NCBI RefSeq assembly: GCF_022539505.1
Contig: NC_061508.1
Coordinates: 267,660,736 to 267,724,735 of the forward strand
Source of the DNA: Lolium rigidum
Lineage: Eukaryota; Streptophyta; Magnoliopsida; Poales; Poaceae
Reading direction: 5' to 3'
Length of the DNA: 64,000 bases
Shown: positions 11,401 through 22,564 of the stretch, piece by piece
How the letters are laid out: the number at the start of each line of letters is the position of its first letter
Numbering within the stretch: position 1 is the first letter of the stretch
Notes under the pieces: model-generated
Told to the model about the DNA's origin: nothing
What the model saw: the letters and a program-made list of their open reading frames with translations, nothing else
Database searches by the model: none
Program-made: the position numbers and the translations under genes

Positions 11401-13267
11401 CAGAATTCAAATAATAACTTGGAACTTTAAATTATTATTCCCTTGTACTTAAAATTCAAGGAAAAATATCAAATAAGTTCAAATACTTATTTTCAAACAT
11501 TTCAAAATGAAATTCTAATATTCCATGTCATATCTATTGCAAAGGGTATTTTTCCAAGAAAATACTATAATCCTTTTTATTCCAAAACTATGGAGGTAAC
11601 TCTATAATTTCAAATTATTTTGGAATGACTAAGGTAATTATCAAGTAAAATCATTTTACTTTGAATTGTTGTACTTTGTGTGAATTACAATGATTAATAC
11701 TTTTAAATCAATTGTAAATTACCGTCAAAGACATAAATCTTAAATACAACCCTAAATTGTAATAATTCAATGGGGTAAAGGGATTCAACATAAAATAATA
11801 CATCCATGATTGCATTATTTGGATTTTTATAACATTGTCCTTACCGGACAATGATGCTTCTTACGAGAACCCGAGGTCCAGGTTCCATCAAGCTGCATTG
11901 AACCGCACTATCTCGCAGTCCACAGGCAAGTTCACCCTTGCTCATGTCAATTTGATTATTTTTACTACTTTTAATGCAAAGCTATATACTTATCATTCCT
12001 GCATCGCAAATGAAATGTTAATTTCCAACTATCAATATGACTATGTGGCTGGCAATGGAACCATGGTATGTGTTGATATGGTGGAGGTTCCATTGCAATG
12101 GGTTATATCACCCTAGGATTAAATTACCAATGCCGTCCCGTGATTCTAGCGCCGTACAAACCGCGTTGACCATGAGATCTATAATGGCTCTGGGAAGCCG
12201 GTCGTATCTTTTCCCTTCGCATGCCAACGGATTGGTAGAGCCGGCGGGGTGTTGGAGGCATCTGCCGTAGGTTGGGATAGCCTTTTAAATCCCCATCCAT
12301 TAGTGATGATGGCTCTACGATCTATGAAGGATTGTCCAAAGTACACCATGAGTAAAGCCGTATTATCGGGGAAGTCTACTGGAGGTGTGCGGGTGGACAA
12401 AAGGGTGGGTTTGCGATCGCGGAGAAGGCGGTGTGGGCTTGGATCTTTATACCTGGCCTCACACCAAAGGAAGTGTGAACGGGGGCAAGTCCCTGCGGAT
12501 GGCAAAAAGGGTGAGATCTCTTGTGGGAAAAGTAACGCACCTCTGCAGAGTGTATCAAATTGTGGCTGTCACTCCTTGTTCCGGGAAGGAAGCTGCGAAC
12601 GCGGCGAGAAAGGAACTCCACGAAGTTCTGGTCAACTTGTGAAGACTGACGGGCATAGTTTTCATAATAAAAGCAACCTTTTGAAGAAATGTTTTCAAAA
12701 CATGCATTGACCTGCGATTTCCTGATCAATGGTCGTAGCTAGTGCATCAAACACCTTTTATTCTTTTAGAACTTGCTGAGTACCTCTGTACTCACTTTCT
12801 TTCGACACCCTTGCTAGACTGGTATCCCGAAGTGGAGGCTATCAACGATGGGGCACCAGAAGGAAGCTACGAGCTGGTCTACGAAGAACCTGATCTTACC
12901 GGCGGAGTGGAAGGCGTAGACTATGGGATAGTCTACGGACCGGATGACACGGAGGTGGAGGAGTAGTGACATACCTTAGTATCATAGAGCCGAGCAACGT
13001 AGAACTTACCTAAATAAGTTGTTGAGCTCTTTTCATCTTTAGTATAAGTTGTAATGGTACTTTAGTAGTCTCTTAGGGTGTTCTCATAGGACTGTGAGAA
13101 TACCAACTTGTAAGACAATGTTTGTAATAAAGTATGGAGTGTTATGACCTGCAATGTTTCTGTTGTACCACTCTGAGGGATATGGCAATTTGTGAGGAAG
13201 CCCCTTCACAAAGATCATATCAACGACTTGTATACTACAACATGCAGTGGTATGCTGGGTCACCGCA
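8456..13267 (+). mobile_element. 3' LTR of the gypsy element, right piece
   Basis: The sequence continues the AT-rich LTR after the Mutator-like insertion, beginning with the second copy of TTAAATATA. It includes a GC-rich stretch (10600-11150), AT-rich sequence with ATTTTAATAAATCATAAA-like motifs, and an AATAAA signal near 13126. The proposed end is at 13267 because the last ten bases, GGTCACCGCA, differ from the inverse of the LTR start (GGTTATTACA) only by transitions, as expected after decay of methylated cytosines. The resulting LTR of about 5 kb is long, so another insertion may be hidden here. The left LTR is outside the window, so the ends cannot be confirmed by comparison. Confidence 0.5.
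12742..12966 (+). other. Short ORF within the gypsy LTR
   Basis: An open frame of 74 codons lies in the LTR and is strongly acidic towards its end (DWYPEVEAIND to TEVEE). I have seen similar sequence in LTRs of grass gypsy elements, but I know of no function. It may simply be part of the LTR. Confidence 0.3.
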
Positions 13268-14066
13268 GTGACCCGCGCCGAAGGGGCGGCGCTGTTGTGG
13301 CCTCGGACGTCTGTGCGCGGGGGACGGCGAAGTAGACTGCGTGCAGTGACGTCACGGCCCGAGGGGCCGGCGTGGCTGCAGGGCGCGAGTCGGTGCAGCG
13401 GCGGGAGGCCACCGGCGACGTACATGCCTCGGAAGGCGCGTCGGAGGCCGGTAGCATGGACCAAAGGCGGCGGCGCTGCAGCCCGAAGGGGCGACGCTGC
13501 GGCAACCCGTAGCTCGATCAGTGGTAGGCGCGTGCTCGGGGACGTGCTTGGTGGAGACGCGCGCGCTATCGGTTGATCAGACCGACAGCAGCGCTGTACG
13601 CGCCATGGCGTGGACGACGCGCAGATCAGAGTCGATGACGGCGTTGTCGATGTAGTCCCGGTGATGACGGCGAAGATGAACCGGCGATGGAGACCGTAAA
13701 GGCGAAACAGCCTGCTGCATCGCACGTAGGGGCGCCCCGTGTGCGGCGCGTGCGGCTGTGCCGTGCCGTTGATGGCCGGTGCAGGTCGATGTCATTGTTG
13801 GAGTAGAGGCGCAAGTGGACGACGGCGATGGGCGACTCAATCCGATCTATGATCGATAAACCAAAAAAGAAAACGCTGATCGAGCGACCGGCGTCGCAAA
13901 AAGAAAACCAATCTACGGATTGGAAAAAAAGACTCGAGGGCAGCGGATCAACGGATCGGCGGACGAACCCTCATATGGGTTGCGCGGCCCCCGGAGTAGG
14001 CCATGGAGAGACCTCCCCAGGGGCAGCGCGGCGCGGAAGCTGTGCGGCGGCTAGGTCAGGAACTTG

Positions 14067-14078
14067 CGGCTGATACCA
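14067..14078 (-). other. Copia primer-binding site
   Basis: On the minus strand the bases TGGTATCAGCCG directly follow the LTR end. The first nine match the usual TGGTATCAGAGC site. Confidence 0.6.
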
Positions 14079-14299
14079 TGTAGAAGGATAGAGAGGGGTT
14101 TGGCGCGATATGATGGATGTTGTATTGAGCCTCTCGGTGAGTATATATAGTGGTACAAGACTTGGAGGCTAAGATAGCTCTCCTAGAGATATGGTAGGTA
14201 GAGATTACAAATCCTAGACTACCTAATATACCTATACCATCGTAGCCTATCGGCTACCCCATTGTAACCCGATATTCTTTCGATAATCAAGATCAGACA
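14079..14299 (-). mobile_element. Copia LTR
   Basis: The inner end is fixed by the primer site. The outer end at 14299 is chosen because it gives TGT/ACA inverted ends. A second LTR is not present, so the outer end is uncertain. Confidence 0.45.
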
Positions 14300-15048
14300 A
14301 GCAGGAAGTAAGAGTTTTACCTCATCAAGGGCCCGAACTTGGGTAAATCTTTCTCCCCGTTTGATCGATCGATGTCTCGTGCTAGTATGCAGAATTCCGT
14401 CAACTCTAAGCCCTCATGGTGGGCATTGCCGGGAAGCACCCCCGACATGAACCCTACCAAAAATACACCATTCTTGAGTCCCCAGCGAAATTCATCAAAC
14501 CTCTAAAGCGATGTAAAAGTTGTAGAACTTGGATGTAGAAGTTGTAGAACTTGGATGTAAAAGTTGTAGAACTTGGTTTCTTTAAATGAAAATCGGGGCG
14601 TGTCCCTTTCCATGATCCATACATTACTTACTACTAGTGTAGACGGCACTGCGCTTAGATGTAGGATTGATTAGCCGCAGGTTTACGAAGCCGTATAAAC
14701 TACACTTAATGAGATCCGTAGATTGAAAGCGCCACACCTAAAATCACTCCAACAAACACAAAAACTAGTAGAATCCTAGCAGATACGTGGGAAGCATAAC
14801 TCCACGTGCCATACGTCGATATTAGACGCACCACTGGAGTGAGCATAGGACGGAAAAAATCTTATTCTGACTTTAAAATGTAGCCGCCGCCTCGCCATGT
14901 CGAAAAGAACGCTGAAAAAAAACCCTCCAGCAGCCAAGTCTCCACACTGAAGAGTCCAATCTTCATATTTCTTTCTTGTGCAAGAGAACTTTGAATCGTT
15001 GGCACTAAACATGAAAATTAGCGTAGCCTACTACTTGCGGAAAGTCAT
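14300..15048. other. Unclassified repeat-like sequence
   Basis: Nothing here is recognisable as a gene. 14300-14480 resembles non-coding transposon sequence common in grasses, but I could not place it. A stretch near 14950-15035 matches 16440-16540 imperfectly, which suggests an old duplication. Confidence 0.35.
14510..14575. repeat. 22-bp tandem repeat, three copies
   Basis: The unit GATGTAAAAGTTGTAGAACT plus TG is present three times in a row with one difference in the middle copy. Confidence 0.9.
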
Positions 15049-15423
15049 TTTGGCTCCCGAGCACTAGTGCTCTCAGCATATTAAAATTAAAAAAAATTAT
15101 ATTTACAAGTTTTAAAAAATTATGAAACAAAATTCTAAAAGTAGTTAATGATATATACCACTAGCGTGTAAAATCTCAATTTTAAATATTTTTTATTCTG
15201 AGGTACACAAAAGTGACAAAGTATGTCTTTTCTTGGAGATTTGAAATCACTATGCTCAGCTACATTTTTATCATTTTTGTCTAGCCTAAACTACACATCT
15301 TCTTCGATTGAAAATGTGCATGTTCATGAGATATATTACTGGCTACATCATAAATTTTTAAAACTTCAAAATATAATTTTCAGTTTTTTGAATAAAGAGA
15401 TCACTGGTGCCATGTGCACCAAA
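15049..15423. mobile_element. MITE-like element with TTTGG ends, copy 1
   Basis: An AT-rich block of about 375 bp has inverted ends of about 26 bp that match at roughly 70 percent. The left end starts TTTGGCTCCCGAGCACTAGT. The right end, inverted, starts TTTGGTGCACATGGCACCAG. It resembles the 370-bp block at 19483-19852. I found no clear target duplication, so the superfamily is open; a Mutator-type MITE is possible. Confidence 0.45.
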
Positions 15424-15744
15424 TCTCTCTCCACTACTTGCCCGTTATTTCCTGCACGTACACGCTTGGTTTGCTCGGACGCTGATGGCACGTCATCTAG
15501 GGTATTAGTATATATTTAGATATATTTTGATATTCAGTGTGTAGAACTGTAGATACGTTCGATACTAAACAAACTGATGATAATGAATTTCAAACCGAGG
15601 AAGTAGGGTTGGCCACAGGTTTACAAAGCCGTAGCAGAATTTATATATAACTTAACGGTAGACATCAGAGGAGAGATACAGAGACGCACGTACTCAGCTA
15701 ATTTCTAGATCTCTGGTGCGAATCTTATATAGGATCTTTTTCTA

Positions 15745-15978
15745 TTCCTTCCGTTCTATATTACTCTCCTCACCAGCGATTTTAATGATGGTACGCAACT
15801 CTGGATCGTATATTTAATCAACGTAATATAAGGTATATATTATAAAACTTATATTATTAGAAAGTTTAGATGTTTTACTTTTTAATATTATAATTTTTCT
15901 GTTGTACAATTCACATTATATTGGTTGAATTGACGATCTAGTAATAAACGTCGGCTTTATAATCTTTAACAGAGAGAG
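15745..15978. mobile_element. Degenerate Stowaway-like MITE
   Basis: A block flanked by TA starts TTCCTTCCGTTCTATA and ends AACAGAGAGAG. Its AT-rich middle, including ATTAGAAA..TTTAGATG, resembles the clear Stowaway at 51771-51985. Confidence 0.4.
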
Positions 15979-15999
15979 TAGTTGTCACATAATCGAATA

Positions 16000-16376
16000 C
16001 TAACTCCATTCTAAGACCTAACGCTTTTTTAAAAAGTCAGACCAAGTAAAATTTGATTTTTTTTTTAAAAAATATCTATCAATAAATATGATATTTTGTA
16101 GTTACCATATGAAAAAAATATTTTATTACTATCTAATGATATTGATTTTATATTTTACGTGATAACATATTTTGATAAAAATTTGATCAAACTTGACACA
16201 TTTTAAGTTTCTAAAAATAATACTCCCTCCGTCCGTTAATAGATGGCGAAGGTTCGTCTAAATTTGGATGTATCTATGCACTAAAGAGTGTATAGATACA
16301 TTCGAATTTAGAGAAACTTTGGACATCTAAAAATAGACAGAGGTAGTATAACTCTTAAACTTCAGAATGGAGGGAG
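16000..16376. mobile_element. Stowaway MITE, outer
   Basis: The element starts CTAACTCCATTCTAAG after a TA and ends CTTCAGAATGGAGGGAG before a TA. The ends are inverted copies of the Stowaway consensus CTCCCTCC. A second Stowaway is inserted in it. Confidence 0.7.
16223..16346. mobile_element. Stowaway MITE, inner
   Basis: This 124-bp element starts CTCCCTCCGTCCG and ends AGACAGAGGTAG. It is flanked by TA at 16221-16222 and 16347-16348, and its arms fold into a long hairpin. It lies within the outer Stowaway and is therefore younger. Confidence 0.8.
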
Positions 16377-16957
16377 TATATATAAAACATCTGATCTTTG
16401 ACAACTAGTATGTCAGAGGAGTAGGTAGCTGTTAACTTTGCGAATCTCCATTCTTTTCTTCTCTTTTCTTATGCGAGGGAACTTCGAATCTTGCACTAGT
16501 GCAACAATTGTAAACACAAAAATTGGCACGAGCCTACTACATGGGCACGGTTGACCGACAATTAATGAGAGATGGCGAAGTAATCTCGAGTTGGTCACGA
16601 GGAGCTCCACGAACGCCTGTGGCGTCGATTGACCGTATCGATGCTCCGATCCAGCGGATCCGGAATCGCACTTTCTCTGCTAGAAAAATCGCATCTCTAT
16701 GGGCTAGCCTGGGCAGATCCATGGATTCTACTTGTTCTAGGCCGCAGCCCCACTCTTGTGCATGCAACCTGTCGGTGGTTCGTTTTCGTGGATAAAAAAA
16801 GCATGCATGTGTACCACGATAGACAGGAATTTATAGCGTCATGTTCGCATCACGCTGTACCTTCAGAAACGTTGGAACCCATGTCCTTGTGTGCGGGGCC
16901 TATGACAGTCGGTGAGGACAGTAAACCAGCGGGTGTTTGTTTCTCACCGACACTTTA
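16377..16957. other. No gene recognised
   Basis: There is old duplicated sequence near 16440-16540 (see 14950-15035), then unclassified sequence up to the Harbinger element. Open frames here overlap in several frames and match nothing I know. Confidence 0.35.
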
Positions 16958-16985
16958 GGACATCTTCAACCGGGCGATACATTTA

Positions 16986-17842
16986 GGGTGTGTTTGATAG
17001 CCTGGTTGGACTATCTTACCTCATACAAGCTGAGTCAAGCTATGTCAACTACATACAAATGTGTTTTATTGTGTTGTGTTTGGTAGGTTGTATGAGCTGA
17101 GCTGAGCTGAGCTCAGTTCAGATCCTGTTTGGTGTCTTGTATGACTTGAGCCATGCCATACAGAAATAAAAAGCAATTGGGTCCCTGAATACAAAACAGA
17201 AAAGCAATCGGGTCCCTAAGCATAAAACAGAAAAGCAATCGGGTCCCTCAGAGTGTTGGGCCTCGGGCTCCGGCGCCACAGCCGGCGAGATGAGTCACCG
17301 CCGGAAGGCGGACTGGCCGAGGCCATGCTACTCAGCGCGCGGTGGAGAGCTCCTCCTGCTTCTTGCTTCAAGACTAGGCAGAGCTCCTCCTGCAGCTTGA
17401 CCAGGACGAGGCCGAGCTCCTCTCGCTGCTTGATGCAGGACGAGGCCGAGCTCCTCCTGCCGCTGGATGCAGGACGAGGCCGGGAGAGGCGGCGCGGCCT
17501 ACCACCTGCTCGACCGCCGGTGAAGAACTTCGGAGAAGGTCAAATGGGGTGGTGGCTTGGTGGTTGACGGGAGCGAGAGATGGTGAGATGAGGGCTGCGG
17601 GGGGAAATGAGGCGTTGGGGTCGGTGACCCCTCTCTGACCGACGCGCGTGCATAAACATTTTCGGATGGACTCAGCTTGGTTCACTTGCGAAGCTCGATT
17701 TCCACTTCTCAACCGGGCATGGCCGAGGACCTCTTTTCGTATGAAGTGGGCATAGCTGAGGACACCCGACCCAACCTAACAAACAAGAAACAGTGGGATG
17801 AGGTGTGAATATCTGAGGAGAGCCGACCTACCAAACACACCC
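16986..17842. mobile_element. Non-autonomous Harbinger/Tourist-like element
   Basis: The element starts GGGTGTGTTTGATAGCC and ends CTACCAAACACACCC, with TTA on both sides (16983-16985 and 17843-17845). The interior repeats a motif ending GCAATCGGGTCCCT three times near 17170-17250, then becomes GC-rich. No transposase is seen. Confidence 0.8.
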
Positions 17843-18322
17843 TTACATTTAATTGTCCGTAAACGTTTATTCACGTCGTCCCTTATGGATGTGAAAATAA
17901 TCGTTTTTGTTCGCGCGTCCGTGTGCGTCTGGGAGTGGCTCCAGCGGGGCGACGCATTTTCTTATACTTGTTTTTTTTTCTTCTCCATTTAAACATAGTT
18001 TCAAACATTAAATATTGGGAACATGATTTTTCACAAACTAATACATAATTTGGAAAATGGTTTACACAAACTAATACATAGTTTGAACATGGTTGACATA
18101 AATTAAAACATTGGAAAATCAGGAAAACCAGTAGTGTTGGTTCCGTATGTTCGCTGCAAAGAAAGAACACTCTCGGGCACACTCAATCACCCAAACTGGA
18201 AAATTCAGCTGGCAATGATGATCATGTTGTTCCCACCAAGGAAGAACATATAGAAACCACCACTACTGGCTTCAATTGGCTCGTAGCAATATTCGCTGCA
18301 AAGAAAGAACACTCTAACAATT

Positions 18323-18841
18323 TTAACTGTCGGTGTCCGAGCCGGACTCGCCGGTGTGGTAGTGCCTGCGGCAGGCTGTGTCGTCGAACACCTTGACGAT
18401 CATCTCGCTGTCCCCCTCGTAGAGCAAGGCGAGCTGACAGCCGGGCTCGAGCGCTAGGTTGCGGGCGAACTTATCCCACCCCACGTGCAGGTACATCTTG
18501 CCCTGCCCGTCGAACAAGACCTCGACATGCCACCGACAGAAGTTGCAGTTGGCCTCCCGTAGCTGCAACTAGGCCGGCTCGACGCTATCGACGAACTCGG
18601 GGAACTTGTACGTGAGCCACTTGATGCCGAGTGGGTCGTCGTCGATGCGGAGGAGGAACTCGAAGCAGCGCTCCTCCTGCGAAGACGAGAAAGGCGCACG
18701 CGACGGCGACCGTGGGGTCGTAGCTGCTCCACCACAGCGCCCCTGCCCCGGCACCGGGGGTGCCCAGGCTCGCGGCCTCGACCACCTCGCCGGCCACCAG
18801 GACACACCAAGGACTTCCTTGCGGGCCTGGTTGCGTCGCAT
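18323..18841 (-). pseudogene. B3-like domain gene with one in-frame stop
   Basis: From the ATG at 18841 (MRRNQARKEVLG) one frame runs through QEERCFEFLLRIDDDPLG and KFPEFVDSVEPA to a TAG at 18571-18569. It then continues in the same frame as LQLREANCNFCRW, VEVLFDGQGKMYLHVGWDKF and the acidic end GESGSDTDS. The total is about 172 codons with one stop. The order of blocks is the same as in the MULE copy (3788-4391), but the intron present there is absent here. The family is usually annotated as B3 DNA-binding proteins, and a role in transcription is inferred only from that. A TATA box stands about 90 bases upstream of the ATG. The single stop could be a recent mutation or a sequencing error. 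Confidence 0.7.
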
Positions 18842-18926
18842 AAAGAGCTAGGTGGCGCTACGGTGGATCTTGTGGCGGCTAGGGTTTGTGTGGACGAGTG
18901 GATGAGGAAGAAGAGCGCGCACCCTC

Positions 18927-18934
18927 TTTATATA
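18927..18934 (-). promoter_or_regulatory. TATA box of the B3-like gene
   Basis: On the minus strand TATATAAA lies about 90 bases upstream of the ATG at 18841. The spacing fits a start of transcription near 18900. Confidence 0.55.
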
Positions 18935-19482
18935 GGCCGGAGGCAGGCGACGGCCGCGGGACGCGTGGCATCGCCATTACTGCCTTGGCGGAGGTGGGCG
19001 GTGGTCGCTCGACATGTGAGGCATCGCCATTAACGTGGCGCATACTGCCAAAACGACCCCTCAGCACCAGTCGCTGGCGCTTCTGAGAAGACGCATCGAC
19101 GCAAGGTCGCTGCCAGGCGGGCTTGATGAAACCGCTAGACGCGAGCGGACACTTTGCGCGTCCACACAACATCTGCAGAGACGCATCCGAGGTGCATATG
19201 GGCCAGGTTTGCGTCGCCGCTGATGGCCCGATCACTTTGCGTCACCCGCTGGAGCAGAGACGTGACACATTTTCGGCCCGACGGACGCAAACGGTTGCTC
19301 ATCGTCCGTTTGCATCGCGCCGTTGGAGATAACCTTATCAAACCTAAGTTTGATAGACATCACAATTACAAAAGTGTAGTCTAGAATTTAGAAGTTATAA
19401 CGTATGTATGAATGACAAAAGTTGACACGAAATTCACTCAATGGCAGGTGGATCATACGGATAATAAAGTGCGGATATTCAA

Positions 19483-19852
19483 TTCGGCTCCCGGGTGCGT
19501 ATGCACCCTCTACCACAAAATCATATTTCTAAATGCTGAAAAAATTTAACAAAAAATTTAACATGTACATCTTCATAATATATGTTCGTTCGTCAAGTTT
19601 CATGAAAAAACAATATTTTTATGGTCTATATAAAAAAGAGAAAACTTATCTTGTGAAAAACATTATTTTTAGCACTGAGTTTTGTCTTTTTTACGCACGT
19701 CACATGATAAGTCGATTTTTTATGAAACAACTTTGTAAGCGTGTAGCACGAGAAGATTTACATGCGAATTTTTGGTTTCAATTTTTTTGAAATTCAAAAT
19801 ATGTGTAAGATGCTTTTCAAAATAAAGGGAGCATATGCTCCCATGTTCCAAA
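19483..19852. mobile_element. MITE-like element with TTTGG-type ends, copy 2
   Basis: An AT-rich 370-bp block has palindromic ends. The left end is TTCGGCTCCCGGGTGCGTAT and the right end, inverted, is TTTGGAACATGGGAGCATAT. It shares length, composition and end structure with 15049-15423. No clear target duplication was found. Confidence 0.5.
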
Positions 19853-20228
19853 ACACCACTCCCAAATAATGTGTGGCTACTCTAAAATATAATAAAAACT
19901 AAACACATGCCAAAGTAGCAAAATTTGGCTTAACAAAGTGTGACCCACAACTAAGAGCATCTCCAGCCGCGTCCCTCAAAGTGTTCCTATTTGGGGGACA
20001 TTTTTTCTTCGTGCCGCGTTTGGGGGACGTCGCTCCCCAGCCGTGTCCCCTAAACGCGTCCCCAAACATTAAAATAATGCATTATCTATTTTTTGCATTT
20101 TTATTTTAATAGGGAGAAGAAATTTGTAGGTACGGTCAAAACTTCAGAAAATATGAATTAATTTTCAAAGTAGTGCAACATAAATAAATTACATATAAAA
20201 ACTTCAAAAAAATGAACTAATTTTTAAA

Positions 20229-20615
20229 CTACTTCTTTTTTATGGCCCGCCTCGTCGTCCTCACGGAGGCGCTTCCTGCTCATCACCTCTTTCGAAGAGC
20301 CGATGTCGTTCGACGCGTCAGAGGAACTTGTGTCCCCCTCGTCGTTGTAGATGCTCGCCGGCTACGCTTCTTGTCCGCCTTTGGTTGGGCCCTTGCCTAC
20401 TTATTTGCCCCTGTCGCCTCCTCAGCCTCTTCCTCCTCCTCCTCCTCCTCCTCCTCCTCCTTCTCATGGCCGTCGTCAGCCTCCCAATCCTCCTATTGGC
20501 TGTCCGTCCGCAGGGCACTAGAGCTGCTAGGCGTTGCAACTCTGTCCCACCAATGGCGCCATCCCGACGGCTTCCCCTTGATGTCGGTGTACGATGGCAA
20601 AAATAGGTTGCTCAT
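20229..20615 (-). pseudogene. Broken gene of unknown function in the Harbinger-like element
   Basis: The ATG at 20615 starts MSNLFLPSYTDIKGKPSGWR and HWWDRVATPSSSS. There are in-frame stops near 20496 and 20400. A poly-glutamate run, coded by the microsatellite, follows the first stop. In another frame the end reads RLREDDEAGHKK, comparable to the DDDEAGPS block near the end of the gene at 27814-28865. I do not recognise a known domain. Confidence 0.4.
20431..20461. repeat. (CTC)n microsatellite
   Basis: About ten CTC units in a row; they encode poly-glutamate on the minus strand. Confidence 0.95.
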
Positions 20616-21050
20616 GGTGAGAGAGAAGAGGATAGATGAATGGCGCCGGCCGGTTGTAGATCGGAAAGCGCATGCGTAGGGGTATTATTGAGCGCGGATG
20701 AATGGCGGCGCAGATATCGAAGAGAGCTGCGGTTGCTCTTCCGTGGAGTTCATGCTTCATTACGGCGGTTCGCGCGTCGATCGACGTGGTTACCATTGCG
20801 ATGGTTTCCCTTCCCAGCAACTGCTCTGTCGCTAGGTAGGCGACTGTTGAGCATTCGTTCGTGTGTTGCTGACACGTCGGGCCCGCGTCTCCTCGCCTCG
20901 CTTCTCGTTGTGTCTGGCGCGCCTGGAGCGTCCCTGTAGATCGGGCTCGGACCGCCGGACACCGTATTGGGCCGCGCCGGACGGAAAGGTGGGAACAAAA
21001 AATTGTCCGATGCACCCCAAATACCTTTCGGGGTCGCTTTGGGGAACGCA

Positions 21051-22564
21051 GATACCCTGTACATCCTTTTTACTAGGCGCCATCATTCCCACATAAACCG
21101 TGTGTGCGTTGTGGCCTTCATTCCCACTCGCAGGAAACCTTTTGCCATAGGATATGCCGGCCATCACAACGATTTGCTATACCCTGCATTACAAGATCGT
21201 AAACAAGCAGTGTTGAACTTGGCTTATGTGTTGCACCCAAATAGCACACGTTTGTTTCAACCATCTGTATGATTTCAGCAAGCATTGCAAATATTTTATA
21301 TACGCAACAAGCAATACCCACCTATATTGAGTAGCCCATAACTCAACAACACGTGCAAATACATCAGCAAAACTCACTTATATTTGATTGTGCATTTTCA
21401 TACACCACATGCATACATGTATTTCGATATAAATTCAATTACTAACTATAGAAATTCTTGGTTACATCGTAGTCTCCATGACATAGGTTTTGCTGGAATT
21501 GTTGCACCTCCACCCCACTTCTTCTGCTACCTTATGTTTGTTGTGTCGGTAGCATCTATGGTAGGACACCCATATGAGTGCATTCTTGTTGCCCATAATC
21601 TGGATTATGTTCTTCTCTAGGTTTATGGCACAAGATGAGAAAATTTCACAAAAAAACTCATTGGCGTTAGAACATAAATATAGACAAGTAAAAATTAAAT
21701 AAGTGCAATTGCAATTGATTTGTGTTCTTACTCGCAAGTGATGGTGCTGTCCAATTCTTATGTAGTGTCACCAAAATATCTTCCCTATCACAAGATGGTA
21801 GTTAGAGTTAAATATGTGAAACATATAGGAAACTTGTAATATAAAGATCTAGTTAGCTTACAAAATATGACAAATAAATATAACTATAACAGAGTTTTCA
21901 GAATCATGATTCTAATATACGATTCTACGACCCAAATTGAGTGGAACGATTCAACGATTCTACTAAGTAGAATCTAAGATTTTATGATTCTAAAAGTTAA
22001 GATTCTACAGTTTACGATATTACCATAAAGGTTCCGGTCCGATTCAGAATCACGATTCTGACAACATTAAACTATAATATGTTGTAATAGAACATAATAC
22101 ATAGATATAATAATAATATCATGTAACATCAATGTAGCTTACACATCACATTCTTTGTTTCCCTTTATCTTTATCTTATGGAGTGTTACCAAAATAAGAT
22201 CACAATAGCAAAGTGTAAAGAATAAAGATGAAGTTAGCTGTGGCTGAACTTTAGAATATCAAAAGAATGAACAAACATACAATGTGCCTCATATAGTCAG
22301 CGATATGAATATGTATCTACTAAGTTTGATGTAGAAGCGTAGTTGCTCGATAGAACTATGTAGATACATTTCATCTCGTCAACATTTTAATCATCGGTAT
22401 CATAAAACCAGTTGCAAAAAAGATCCACATATAAATGAAGGCCTCATAATACCAACTACACACAATGACATGCTTCATCCTATGGAACCAAGTACTATGC
22501 ACAATGAGGACTTATTGTGAGCACAAGGTTACACAGAATCAATGTGGCATTAATATGGTGCACG
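21051..22564. other. AT-rich sequence without a recognised gene
   Basis: I see only short unrelated open frames. 21900-22080 is rich in GATTCTA-like motifs. The composition suggests decayed transposon DNA. Confidence 0.4.

Larger units (their letters stand above)
13268..14299 (-). mobile_element. Copia-type LTR and leader fragment, interrupted by the gypsy element
   Basis: Read on the minus strand, an LTR of about 221 bases (14299 down to 14079) ends in TTCTACA. It is followed at once by TGGTATCAGCCG, a variant of the initiator-Met tRNA primer site used by Copia elements. A GC-rich leader runs to 13268, where it meets the end of the gypsy LTR. The simplest reading is that the gypsy element inserted into this Copia element, whose other part lies left of the window. 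No gag or pol domain is visible. Confidence 0.5.
16958..19334. mobile_element. PIF/Harbinger-type element carrying a B3-like gene
   Basis: The left end reads GGACATCTTCAACC and the right end, inverted, reads GGTTATCTCCAACGG. Both ends are flanked by TTA (16955-16957 and 19335-19337), the usual PIF/Harbinger target duplication. Just inside both ends there is sequence with CGTCCGTTTGC-like motifs. A second Harbinger-type element (16986-17842) has inserted near the left end. No transposase or Myb-like ORF is visible. The interior holds a B3-like gene with its own TATA box. Confidence 0.7.
19955..21050. mobile_element. Harbinger-like element with GAGCATCTCCAG end, right end lost
   Basis: The left end is TAA followed by GAGCATCTCCAGCCGCG. 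The sequence near 20930-21045, inverted, matches the inner left part of the element at 27335-29096 (ATTTGGGG..GCATCGGACAA; ACGGTGTCCGGCGG). The terminal bases expected at the right are missing or decayed. It carries a broken coding region on the minus strand. Confidence 0.55.
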
